From NCBI GenBank assembly GCA_934436245.1, contig CAKSAM010000003.1, positions 1-64,000 on the forward strand: DNA of 64,000 nt, given 5' to 3'. The first letter of the stretch is position 1. Every line of letters starts with the position of its first letter. Below the pieces are notes generated by a model. The model was not told where the DNA came from and did not search any database. It worked only from the letters and a program-made list of their open reading frames with translations. This DNA is from an uncultured Acetatifactor sp. (lineage in GTDB: Bacteria > Bacillota > Clostridia > Lachnospirales > Lachnospiraceae). A program made the position numbers and the translations under genes. Positions 52,403 through 60,601 of the stretch are shown piece after piece.

Positions 52403-53653
52403 CTATAGATTCAGCCATACACGGATGCGAAAATCTTCCGTTTCTTCCATGATTTCATAGTTAATCTGCCCCTCATACTTCTTCACAATCTGTTCCACGA
52501 TTCTAAGTCCCCAGCCATGCTTTGCGCAATCTACCTTCTTCGACTGAAAGTGTCCTTCTGAAAGCTCCGGCTTCTCCCTGTAATCGTTCTCAATCTCCAA
52601 AAGCAGCATTCCCGGCACCGTCCGGGTCGTAAGCCGGATTCTGCTCTTTGCCGCCTCCAGTGCATTTTCCGTCAGATTAGCAAACAAGGCGCAGAGATCT
52701 TTTTTCTGTATCCCTCCAATTCCGGAGAATACGAAAGTATTGATCCGGAAATCCATCCCTTTTGCCTTCGCCTGTTCTTCTGCTTCATATAATACGGTAT
52801 CCACCAGTTCCTCACCGGTACGCACCGGCACAGCGGCTGTCCGGATTGGTTCCTGCACCTCTGCAATGTAGGCAAGGGCTTCAGCATCCTCGCCCTTTGC
52901 CACCATCTGTTCCACCGCCCGGAGATGATGGTGCATATCATGATACAGCTTTGCATTTTCCGCATAAAAATTATGTACCTTCAGATATCCCTGTTCCAAA
53001 AGCCCGTTTTGCAGATCCAGATATTCCATCTGTTCCTGCATACGTGTCTTCTGGGCATAAAAATACGCTGCAACCAACGCCGTGGTCAGACAAGCCAGAT
53101 AAAAATAGTCTTTTACTCGCCCACCCTGCAACATATCCCAGAGAAAATCACTGAAAAACAGCGCCAGGAAAAAGGCAGCACCCATAGTCCCCAACAGTAC
53201 ACGCATTTGTCTCCTGCCTTCCTGCATTCTACGGGATCTCCGCAACCATTCAGTGGTCAGGTTCATCCCCAGCCATGCCGCCTGTCCTATTAAAAGCCCG
53301 TACTGTGGCAGCCGTCCTGCGAACCACAAAGTCACTTCCAACCCAAACAGATATTCCGCCGCATACAGAATACTTTCCTTCCCTTCACATTCCCACAGCA
53401 GGCAGAAAGAAATCATGAAAAAGAGCAGAGCAGGTACACAGGATAACTGTTCCCTCATACCATACCACAGGAGCCCATACCCAAACGTCAGAAGAAACAG
53501 CCTTCCTCTTCCCGTTAAAAAATCTTTTCTGCGTCCAATATTCTGCAAATCTCCGGGTGCGTAGTTCTGCTCCATCCACCACACCAGCCAGAACGCTTCG
53601 TGAAAACTGCACAGCAAAGTCACCCACATTCCCATTTGTGTCACGTCTGTCAT
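52403..53653 (-). CDS. GHKL-type sensor histidine kinase (AgrC-like)
   Basis: 416 residues. Six or seven hydrophobic helices fill the first 190 residues, followed by a dimerisation segment with the phospho-acceptor His in KLYHDMHHHLRAVEQM and a GHKL ATPase domain (ALFANLTENALEAAKSRIRL; HGWGLRIVEQIVKKYEGQI). This architecture matches peptide-sensing AgrC/FsrC kinases. Its ATG overlaps the response-regulator stop by 4 bp (ATGA). No AgrD-like peptide gene was found nearby, so the signal is unknown. Confidence 0.88.
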   Translation of the reverse strand: MTDVTQMGMWVTLLCSFHEAFWLVWWMEQNYAPGDLQNIGRRKDFLTGRGRLFLLTFGYGLLWYGMREQLSCVPALLFFMISFCLLWECEGKESILYAAEYLFGLEVTLWFAGRLPQYGLLIGQAAWLGMNLTTEWLRRSRRMQEGRRQMRVLLGTMGAAFFLALFFSDFLWDMLQGGRVKDYFYLACLTTALVAAYFYAQKTRMQEQMEYLDLQNGLLEQGYLKVHNFYAENAKLYHDMHHHLRAVEQMVAKGEDAEALAYIAEVQEPIRTAAVPVRTGEELVDTVLYEAEEQAKAKGMDFRINTFVFSGIGGIQKKDLCALFANLTENALEAAKSRIRLTTRTVPGMLLLEIENDYREKPELSEGHFQSKKVDCAKHGWGLRIVEQIVKKYEGQINYEIMEETEDFRIRVWLNL

Positions 53654-54375
53654 ATCTTTTTCTCCCCGATCCAGTAATCCATGACTTTATCTTTTAATTC
53701 TCGTATTCTTGCCAGACTGACATAGAGTTCTTCCCCTGTTGCCAGTGTCAGTTTGTCGTTTTTTACCTGTGTCACCTTTGTCACATTACACAGGTATCCT
53801 CTGTCAATTTGGAGAAACAGTTGCTCCGGAAGCTCCGTTGCCAGACTTTTTAATGTCCTGCGCATCCTGCTCTGACTTCCGTCGGCCTTTACAATGCAGG
53901 CATACTTTCCCTCCTGCCGGATATAAACTATATTTTCTAATGGGATCTTCTCTACACCCTGCCCGTTCTCCAGAAGTAGAAAACGTTCTTCCCTGCGTTG
54001 CAGTTCCTTTATCGCCGCAGAAAGTGCCTCCGGCAGCATTTTCTCCAGACATCTTTTAGGCAGGAAACGAAAGGGCTGTAATTTAAAAGAATCATAGACG
54101 TATTTTTCATGAGAAGAAACAAAGACCAGCAACACTGCAGGAAGTCTGCCCTGCAGGCGCTCCGCCAATGCAAATCCGTCCTCTTCTCCCAGTTCAATAT
54201 CCAGAAACAGCAGGTCAAAAATCTGACCGTCCTCCACCTCATATTCCAGTACTTCTCCACTCAGAAAGGTCTGACAGGAATACTGCTCTCCTGTAGTTTC
54301 CAGATATCCTGTAATCGCCTTACCAATCCTCTCCGCATCCATCCGGTCATCATCGCAGATTGCAATTTGCAGCAT
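53650..54375 (-). CDS. LytTR-family response regulator (AgrA-like)
   Basis: 241 residues. The receiver domain (1-120) has acidic pair ICDDDRMDAE and phospho-acceptor Asp58 in DLLFLDIELGEEDGFA. The C-terminal LytTR DNA-binding domain (about 140-235) has IPLENIVYIRQEGKYACIV and FLQIDRGYLCNVTKVTQVK. AGGAGAGG lies 4-11 nt before the ATG. LytTR regulators bind paired direct repeats upstream of extracellular-protein or peptide genes. The leader carries a 15-bp tandem repeat. Confidence 0.92.
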   Translation of the reverse strand: MLQIAICDDDRMDAERIGKAITGYLETTGEQYSCQTFLSGEVLEYEVEDGQIFDLLFLDIELGEEDGFALAERLQGRLPAVLLVFVSSHEKYVYDSFKLQPFRFLPKRCLEKMLPEALSAAIKELQRREERFLLLENGQGVEKIPLENIVYIRQEGKYACIVKADGSQSRMRRTLKSLATELPEQLFLQIDRGYLCNVTKVTQVKNDKLTLATGEELYVSLARIRELKDKVMDYWIGEKKI

Positions 54376-54406
54376 AGTCCTCTCCTGTCCGTATTTTCAA
54401 ATGTTT

Positions 54407-54496
54407 CGTCCTATTTGGAGTTTCTCTATATGAAACCTCTCTATTTAAAGTCTCTCTATTTAAAGCCTCTCTGTTTGAAACTTCTCTGTTTACAGC
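54407..54496. repeat. 15-bp tandem repeat in the response-regulator leader
   Basis: Five clear units and one decayed unit: boundaries at 54422, 54437, 54452, 54467 and 54482, consensus CTCTCTATTTAAAGC (plus strand). On the minus strand the units read as in-frame NRExx pentapeptides inside a GTG-started 61-codon frame, but no convincing ribosome site precedes it. Copy number could vary by slippage. The rest of the 54376-54651 gap shows no further feature. Confidence 0.75.
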
Positions 54497-54651
54497 ATAA
54501 TCCACCCCAAGTGCTTCTGTCAATTTGCTTTCCACACACGCAAATCTTTCGCATCGATACCGGTCACTGCAAGTATTCCTTGAAAAAGTCTTTCTTCTAT
54601 TATATTCTATAAAGAGGAATCACAAGTTTACATCAGAAAGGTTTATTATAT

Positions 54652-55551
54652 ATGTGGATTGCAGATCATTGGAAAGATTACGAAGTGCTGGATACATCCA
54701 GCGGAGAAAAGTTAGAGCGTTGGGGAGATTATATTCTGGTGCGTCCGGATCCCCAGGTCATCTGGAAGACGCCTCACGATCATAAGGGCTGGAAGCAGAA
54801 AAACGGCCATTACCACAGAAGTGCCAAGGGTGGCGGCGAATGGGAATTTTTCCATCTGCCGGATGAATGGGCGATCCATTATACACTGCCATTTCAGAAG
54901 GAACTGAAAGGCACCGAACCTCTGACCTTCCATCTGAAACCATTCAGTTTCAAACATACCGGTCTGTTTCCGGAACAGGCTGTGAACTGGGACTGGTTCT
55001 CCGGGCTGATCCATGCTGCCAATAGGCCTGTAAAAGTGTTGAATCTCTTCGCTTATACCGGCGGTGCCACCGTGTCCGCAGCTGCAGCCGGAGCCGCAGT
55101 GACCCACGTGGACGCCTCCAAAGGTATGGTCGGCTGGGCAAAAGAGAACGCTGCTGCCAGTGGTCTTGCCGATGCTCCCATCCGCTGGCTGGTGGATGAC
55201 TGTATGAAATTCGTGGAACGCGAGATCCGCCGCGGCAACAAATACGATGGTATCATCATGGACCCTCCTTCCTACGGAAGAGGACCCAAGGGTGAAATCT
55301 GGAAAATTGAGGATAATATCTGGGATTTTGTGGGACTGACCGCACAACTGTTGTCCGATGATGCGCTATTCTTCCTGATCAATTCCTACACAACAGGATT
55401 GCAGCCTGCCGTACTGTCCTATATGATGAATTCCACGCTGACGAAAAAGTTCGGCGGTCATGTGGAAGCCCGTGAGATCGGTCTTCCCGTCACTGAGAGT
55501 GGTCTGGTACTGCCCTGTGGTGCTTCCGGACGCTGGCAGCGTGACTCATAA
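54652..55551 (+). CDS. Class I SAM-dependent methyltransferase, RlmI/RlmK-like
   Basis: 299 residues. The SAM-binding motif is VKVLNLFAYTGGATVSAAAA and the catalytic motif IIMDPPSYGRGPKGEIW (DPPS type), found in 23S rRNA and related methyltransferases of the RlmI/RlmK group. An N-terminal beta-rich region (WKDYEVLDTSSGEKLERWGD) replaces the usual PUA domain. AGAAAGG lies 10 nt before the ATG. Target unknown. It is a single plus-strand gene with a downstream bidirectional terminator. Confidence 0.85.
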   Translation: MWIADHWKDYEVLDTSSGEKLERWGDYILVRPDPQVIWKTPHDHKGWKQKNGHYHRSAKGGGEWEFFHLPDEWAIHYTLPFQKELKGTEPLTFHLKPFSFKHTGLFPEQAVNWDWFSGLIHAANRPVKVLNLFAYTGGATVSAAAAGAAVTHVDASKGMVGWAKENAAASGLADAPIRWLVDDCMKFVEREIRRGNKYDGIIMDPPSYGRGPKGEIWKIEDNIWDFVGLTAQLLSDDALFFLINSYTTGLQPAVLSYMMNSTLTKKFGGHVEAREIGLPVTESGLVLPCGASGRWQRDS

Positions 55552-55561
55552 TGCATGTATC

Positions 55562-55592
55562 AAAAAGGAGCCCTGACAGAGGCTCCTTTCTT
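55562..55592. terminator. Bidirectional terminator
   Basis: A 9-bp stem, AAAGGAGCC/GGCTCCTTT, with flanking A/T tracts. It lies between the methyltransferase and the convergent acyltransferase. Confidence 0.85.
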
Positions 55593-56699
55593 CTATAGTA
55601 CATATTTCTTCAATACCGGTATCTTCCGAAGCCCCCACGCCGTTACCACTGACAGTGCCAGTACCAACAGACAAAAGACAACCAACAGAAAAAGCAACAG
55701 CACCTGGCCTGTGGCCACAGACTGCACACCGGACTGTTCCAACAGCGTAAACGGGGTGATCTTTGCAAATTTATAAAGCAGATTCACATACACCGGATGT
55801 ACCAGGTATACGGCAAAGCTCAAGACTCCTGCCGCCTGCCAGAGGGTCCGATGCTTTTGCACTTCTTCGCCGGATCGTTTTTCGGGGCTGCCACTCCATC
55901 CTGCTGCAAACAGTAAAAGGGCAAGCAGTACAGTAAAAGGATAATTGTACGCCATTTGTATCTGAAAATCTGCCAATAGTCTGCTGCCTGCCATTCCCAG
56001 CATCAGTACCGCTGCCATGGTTCCAAAAATCTTCTGCATTTCTTCTTTTTTATCCACCGTTTTCTCCCATTTGGCAAAGAAATATCCACAGATATAATAC
56101 AGAAGATGGATTCCTCCGTCCGGAAGTACAGGAAGTGCACTATTATCCAGCATCTTATTCACAAAAGGCATCACACTGCTCCCCATAAACAGGAAAAACA
56201 ACGCTCCCAGGATACACCATTCCGGGAGTACCTGTAAAAGTTTTTTTAACAGTGGTGTCATCAGGTACAGGAAAAAAATCAGATACAGATACCACATATG
56301 GGACCAGGTATGCCCTGTCAGTGTCAGCCGTAGCGCCTCTGGGAGCATTCCCATACGGAAGCTTCTCTCCGCCACCACCAGTTCGGAACAGGCGTAAGGG
56401 ACGCCGAACAGGAGGATTGCCAATGCAATCCTCCTGCAATATTTTTTAATCATGACCGGATAAGTCAGCTCCCGGTCCGGATCTAAAAATAAATATCCTG
56501 AAATCAATAAAAATACAGGAACACACCATGTCACCAGATCCATCACTGCCAACAGCAGTTCCCGGTATTCCGGCATTTTAGCCGCATCTGTCACATCCGT
56601 CGCACCTGTCAGCACGTGCATCAGCACCACCGCACAGGTCGCCAGTACCCGGAGCACATCCAGAAACTGTTTTCTGGGCCGGGATAAGCCGTTTATCAT
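55593..56699 (-). CDS. Acyltransferase 3 family membrane enzyme
   Basis: 368 residues with about ten hydrophobic helices. The N-terminal motif LDVLRVLATCAVVLMHVLTG includes the conserved R and H of acyltransferase 3 proteins, which O-acetylate surface polysaccharides, peptidoglycan or lipids. SGYLFLDPDRELTYPVMIKK and WHMWYLYLIFFLYLMTPLL-like HMWYLYLIFFLYLMTPLL are family blocks. Its ATG overlaps the PII-like gene stop (ATGA), so it is translated with the PII-like/DUF1538 pair. Substrate unknown. Confidence 0.85.
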   Translation of the reverse strand: MINGLSRPRKQFLDVLRVLATCAVVLMHVLTGATDVTDAAKMPEYRELLLAVMDLVTWCVPVFLLISGYLFLDPDRELTYPVMIKKYCRRIALAILLFGVPYACSELVVAERSFRMGMLPEALRLTLTGHTWSHMWYLYLIFFLYLMTPLLKKLLQVLPEWCILGALFFLFMGSSVMPFVNKMLDNSALPVLPDGGIHLLYYICGYFFAKWEKTVDKKEEMQKIFGTMAAVLMLGMAGSRLLADFQIQMAYNYPFTVLLALLLFAAGWSGSPEKRSGEEVQKHRTLWQAAGVLSFAVYLVHPVYVNLLYKFAKITPFTLLEQSGVQSVATGQVLLLFLLVVFCLLVLALSVVTAWGLRKIPVLKKYVL

Positions 56700-57385
56700 G
56701 TTTCTCCCATCTCCTCCATCAGGCGCATGCCTGCTGTATCTGTCACGGGAAGGGAAAATACGATACTTTTTGCCTTACTCTCCAGTCCCGCCTTTTCCAT
56801 TATAGCACGCATGATGGAATTTTTCTGCTCACTTTTTACCACAATGAACAACATTTCTTTTTCCGGCACCAGTGTCACACCCAGAAACTGCTGTGCGTTC
56901 TCCATTCCAGTGCCTTTGGCATGGATGACGGTACCACCTGCTGCGTGTACTTCTCTCGCTGCATCCATCACCAGTTCCGTATATCCATGATTGGCAATCA
57001 CTACCAGAAGCTCATTCTTCGTCTCTTTCAATGTGGACTCCTCTCCTTTTACGAACTCCTGCCCACAGGTCAGGTAATTCAGTGCTTTCTTACCACCGAT
57101 GCTGCTGACGGGAATGATAAAGGCGATTCCCATTCCCGGAAGGTCGATCTGCATCTTTTTCCGCAGGGCAGCCTTGATCTGCTGCCAGGAAGCGTCCGTG
57201 ATAATATGAAACAGAATGCTTTTTTCCATACCGTCCAGTCCGAAATAATCCAGGATCTCATTGGCTGCCGTTCCCATGCCGACGGTGATCTCACCGACCT
57301 GTGCACCGTTTTCCTTATAGCATTCCACGAACTTTCTCGTCAGCTGACGATTGGTGATGGTGACCATCATATATAATTCACTCAT
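56696..57385 (-). CDS. Tandem PII-like protein
   Basis: 229 residues made of two PII-like halves: MVTITNRQLTRKFVECYKEN to MGIAFIIPVSSIGG, and ELLVVIANHGYTELVMDAAR to KSIVFSLPVTDTAGM. Each half has the GAGGTVIHA-type or GAQVGEITVG turn where PII proteins place the T-loop. No GlnB uridylylation motif is seen. It starts 11 bp after the DUF1538 gene, suggesting that it senses a ligand and regulates that membrane protein. It is not an ammonium-linked GlnK as far as can be seen (no amtB). Confidence 0.8.
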   Translation of the reverse strand: MSELYMMVTITNRQLTRKFVECYKENGAQVGEITVGMGTAANEILDYFGLDGMEKSILFHIITDASWQQIKAALRKKMQIDLPGMGIAFIIPVSSIGGKKALNYLTCGQEFVKGEESTLKETKNELLVVIANHGYTELVMDAAREVHAAGGTVIHAKGTGMENAQQFLGVTLVPEKEMLFIVVKSEQKNSIMRAIMEKAGLESKAKSIVFSLPVTDTAGMRLMEEMGET

Positions 57386-57396
57386 GGGCGCACCTC

Positions 57397-58956
57397 CTAC
57401 AGTTCAATAATGGCATTCTCATCCAGCGCACCAAAGGCATCTGCTGTACCGGTAACAATTCCCACGCCTGCCTTGTGCTGTTTGATCTGATATACCATTC
57501 CCAATACCTGAATTGTAATTAACGGTGTCATGGCTACCATGGCCACCACGCCGAATGCATCTGCCACCAGATTGCCTCCTACTGCCACACAGGCTCCCTG
57601 TGCCAACGGCAGCAGAAAGGTCGCTGTCATGGGACCGCTGGCGACACCGCCGGAGTCGAAGGCAATGGCTGTGAAAATCTTTGGCACAAAGAAGGACAAC
57701 CCGATAGCCACACCATACCCCGGGATCAGGAACCAGAGGATCGGGATTCCCGTCAGCACCCGGATCATAGCTAATGCCACGGATAAGGAAACACCCACAG
57801 AAAGGCTCACGCCCATGGAACGGGCCGAAATGGCACCGTCCGTCAGTTCTTCTACCTGATGATTCAGCACATAGACCGCAGGCTCCGCTTTGACGATAAA
57901 ATATCCGATCAAAGCCCCCACCGGCACCAACACCCATCTATAGGATCTGCCTGCCATGACCTGACCGAGATAATTACCTGCTGGCATAAAGCCCACATTG
58001 GCGCCTGTCAGGAACAGCACCAGTCCGATGTAAGTATATACCAGTCCGATCAATATCTTCGTTAATGTTTTACCGGACAGCCGCAGGGCAAAGATCTGAA
58101 ACAATCCGAAAAATAGTACAATAGGAAGCAGAGAGACCGCAATTTCTTTCATATAATCAGGGATTCCATGGGCAAACAGCTGCGCCAGTTCCACAGAATC
58201 CGAAATCTCCGGAATCGCTGTAGGCTGATAATCTGCACTGGTGGGCTTATAGATCAGTCCCAATACCATAACCGCCAGGATCGGGCCGATGGAGCACAAT
58301 GCCACCAGACCGAAGCTGTCATCTGCTGCATGATGGTCATTTCGGATGGAAGCGATACCCACACCCAACGCCATGATAAAAGGCACCGTCATGGGACCTG
58401 TAGTCACGCCTCCGGAATCAAACGCCACTGCCCGGAAATTCTCCGGAACCAGAAATGCCAGAAAAAAGACTGCTATGTAGAAAAAAGTTAACAGGGGCGG
58501 CAGTGCCACACCGATCAGCATACGCAGAAGGGCAATGACCAGGAATATTCCCACGCCTACCGCCACTGCCAGGATCAGTGTCATATTCGGTACCGACGGC
58601 ACCTGGGTCGCAAGCACCTGTAAATCCGGTTCGGAAATCGTGATCACGACTCCCAGGATAAAAGATAGTGCTACGATCAGTAAAATATTTTTACTCTGGG
58701 TCATCCTGGCGCCCACTTTTTCTCCCATGGGAGACATGGACATCTCTGCCCCCAGTGTAAAAAACATCATACCCACCATGACCATCACCGCTCCTACCAG
58801 AAAGCACAATAGGATGCTTGAGGTAATAGGAGCAATGGTAAAACTTAATATGATCACGATCCCCACCACCGGCAGAACCGCTTTCAGGGATTCCTCAAAT
58901 TTCTGCCTGATCTTTGGATGTAATAACTTCAATATTTCACCGTTCCCTTCCTTCAT
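57397..58956 (-). CDS. DUF1538 membrane protein, internally duplicated transporter
   Basis: 519 residues from ATG 58956 with 12-14 hydrophobic helices in two repeats. Each repeat has the signature AFDSGGVTTGPMTVPFIMAL or AFDSGGVASGPMTATFLLPL. The longer GTG-started frame runs through a 15-bp stem-loop and has no ribosome site, so it is not preferred. Paired with the downstream PII-like gene, a pattern that suggests a regulated transporter. Substrate unknown. The ribosome site before 58956 is weak. Confidence 0.82.
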   Translation of the reverse strand: MKEGNGEILKLLHPKIRQKFEESLKAVLPVVGIVIILSFTIAPITSSILLCFLVGAVMVMVGMMFFTLGAEMSMSPMGEKVGARMTQSKNILLIVALSFILGVVITISEPDLQVLATQVPSVPNMTLILAVAVGVGIFLVIALLRMLIGVALPPLLTFFYIAVFFLAFLVPENFRAVAFDSGGVTTGPMTVPFIMALGVGIASIRNDHHAADDSFGLVALCSIGPILAVMVLGLIYKPTSADYQPTAIPEISDSVELAQLFAHGIPDYMKEIAVSLLPIVLFFGLFQIFALRLSGKTLTKILIGLVYTYIGLVLFLTGANVGFMPAGNYLGQVMAGRSYRWVLVPVGALIGYFIVKAEPAVYVLNHQVEELTDGAISARSMGVSLSVGVSLSVALAMIRVLTGIPILWFLIPGYGVAIGLSFFVPKIFTAIAFDSGGVASGPMTATFLLPLAQGACVAVGGNLVADAFGVVAMVAMTPLITIQVLGMVYQIKQHKAGVGIVTGTADAFGALDENAIIEL

Positions 58957-58992
58957 GTTTTCGTCACTATAAAGAAGCCCATCCGCCCTATA

Positions 58993-59068
58993 AATAGTAT
59001 CTGATGATCTTACGAATGCAAGCATCCGACACTCATCAGACACTATTTACATGGCTCTGAATAGCTCC
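58993..59068. repeat. Stem-loop and degenerate dispersed repeat (copy 5)
   Basis: AATAGTATCTGATGA (58993-59007) and TCATCAGACACTATT (59033-59047) form a 15-bp stem with one mismatch. The loop holds GAATGCAAGCATCC (59014-59027). CATGGCTCTGAATAGCTCC follows at 59050, matching the right arm of the dispersed palindrome. It lies in the leader of the DUF1538 operon. Confidence 0.6.
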
Positions 59069-59154
59069 ATCTTAACATGAAGTAAGGGTACGCTCCTACC
59101 GTTTTAGAACAATTTATAAAATTTTCACAGCTTCTTAACAGAGTCTTTATGTCA

Positions 59155-59544
59155 TCAGATCCCTGCTTCTTCGATCTGTTTTGCTGTAATGTCCACCAGT
59201 TCCATGCAGCGTTTTTTCTTGTTGCCGAATGCGCCGGACATACTGGACCATCCGTCGGTCAGGTCATCCAGTACCGCATTCTTCACCACATTACCCAGTC
59301 CTGCCACTTCCGAAGAGCGCATTACCTGGTATTTTGCCTTACCCACATTCATGATCCATACCTGGTTGTTGCGGTCCTGCTCCGGATATACAATGACCTG
59401 ATTGAATCCATGCTTTACCAGCGCCGGTGTACCGGCTTCGAATTTGATATCTTTGATCGCCTCGTAGAGCTGTTCCATGGTCTCATAATTTCCCTTTAAG
59501 TTTAATTTTGCCACCTTTACACCTAACATTTCGCCAAATCCCAT
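59155..59544 (-). CDS. Small cytosolic protein of unknown function
   Basis: 129 residues from ATG 59544 (AAGGAGG 5 nt upstream). Alpha/beta in appearance: VKVAKLNLKGNYETMEQLYE, ALVKHGFNQVIVYPEQDRNN and IMNVGKAKYQVMRSSEVAGL. No signal peptide or membrane span. It lies 46 bp after the zinc-ribbon gene on the same strand and is probably co-transcribed. Family not recognised. Confidence 0.7.
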   Translation of the reverse strand: MGFGEMLGVKVAKLNLKGNYETMEQLYEAIKDIKFEAGTPALVKHGFNQVIVYPEQDRNNQVWIMNVGKAKYQVMRSSEVAGLGNVVKNAVLDDLTDGWSSMSGAFGNKKKRCMELVDITAKQIEEAGI

Positions 59545-59590
59545 ATTGTCCTCCTTATTCTGATCGCAGTCCATGCAATCCACACATTCT

Positions 59591-60265
59591 TTACCAGTTC
59601 GAATTACCCTCTCCGTTTGCGGCTTCTTCCCAGGTCAGTTCAAAGGAACTATACGTTGCTCCGCCCTCCTGGGGCAGTCTCCGGTAAGAATAGTCCCTGC
59701 CGTGCTCCATCAGCGCTTTTGCCAGACCGAGCCTCAGCATTTTTCCAAGGTTTTCCTCCTCCGGCATGTACGCATAGTAATATTCCTTGTTCTTCTTCGT
59801 TCCTTTTAAGAGGATGCCTTCCCGTATTCCCTTCCGCATGTTCCTCTCAACGGCACCGTAGTCCCCGGATGTGACCTCACAGCACTTCATGCAGGGCTCG
59901 CCCGTCGGTGTGGAGAACTGTACATAATAAGTATACTCTGTATCCCCCTCACTTTCATACCATTCGCGTTCTCCCACTTCACGCCCGTCGCACAGAATGC
60001 TGTCAAACAGGATATCTGCTATGTACAGATCCCCGTGTCTGATCATCTCCTGTACATCCAGCTTTGCATTGCTCTCAAACAGCTTTTTCTTCTGTTGTCC
60101 CAGTGCGTCTGCCACATCTGCCGGAACCTGCCGGAAGGCAAAACCGTTAAAGTCCACCATGTGCTTCGCTTCCCGGCCGCATTTGCTGCACCTTCCCTGC
60201 ACAATGGCATTGCCGCAGGAGATGCAGTAATCCATTCCTGCCTCTGTCTTATTTAATATTCCCAT
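59591..60265 (-). CDS. Zinc-ribbon protein of unknown function
   Basis: 224 residues from ATG 60265 (AAAGGAG 8 nt upstream). A CxxC...CxxC zinc ribbon near residue 14-30 (YCISCGNAIVQGRCSKCGRE), then an alpha/beta body with TPTGEPCMKCCEV (further cysteines). No catalytic motif identified. In operon with the 59155-59544 gene. Confidence 0.7.
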   Translation of the reverse strand: MGILNKTEAGMDYCISCGNAIVQGRCSKCGREAKHMVDFNGFAFRQVPADVADALGQQKKKLFESNAKLDVQEMIRHGDLYIADILFDSILCDGREVGEREWYESEGDTEYTYYVQFSTPTGEPCMKCCEVTSGDYGAVERNMRKGIREGILLKGTKKNKEYYYAYMPEEENLGKMLRLGLAKALMEHGRDYSYRRLPQEGGATYSSFELTWEEAANGEGNSNW

Positions 60266-60488
60266 TGCATATTCTCCTTTCCGCCTGTTTTCCTTCATGC
60301 TTCTCTGTTCTTCGTAGTATAACTACATTTTAATCTAATGTTTTTCCTGCTGTCAACCTGACTAAAGTATATGTTCCTATTTTTTCTGCCCTGACTTTCC
60401 CGGGGGATATCTGCCTGCCTTTTGCCGCAGCTTTGGGGGAAAATATACCGGTTTTCATATATCCTTAACTACTTCTTTACACCCTGCG

Positions 60489-60517
60489 TTGAAAAGTAAT
60501 GGTACTATGGTTATAAT
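60489..60517 (+). promoter_or_regulatory. Promoter of the KdpDE-like operon
   Basis: TTGAAA (60489-60494), a 17-bp spacer and a perfect TATAAT (60512-60517). It lies about 85 bp before the preferred GTG start. The rest of the 60299-60488 gap shows no gene. Confidence 0.75.
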
Positions 60518-60601
60518 AAACTTACTATGAGATGGGTAAACAGACATGCGCACGCAGGACGGTAGTCCAAAATGCGATCACTACCCCTGGAGGATAATAC
60601 C

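Noticed and set aside
54350..54535. 61-codon minus-strand frame with NRExx repeats
   Set aside because: It starts with GTG without a convincing ribosome site and overlaps the response-regulator start. It is treated as a consequence of the 15-bp DNA repeat, though translation is not excluded.
58957..59043. 29-codon N-terminal extension of the DUF1538 protein
   Set aside because: It begins with GTG inside a 15-bp stem-loop and repeat copy, lacks a ribosome site and adds a non-hydrophobic, unlike-family leader.
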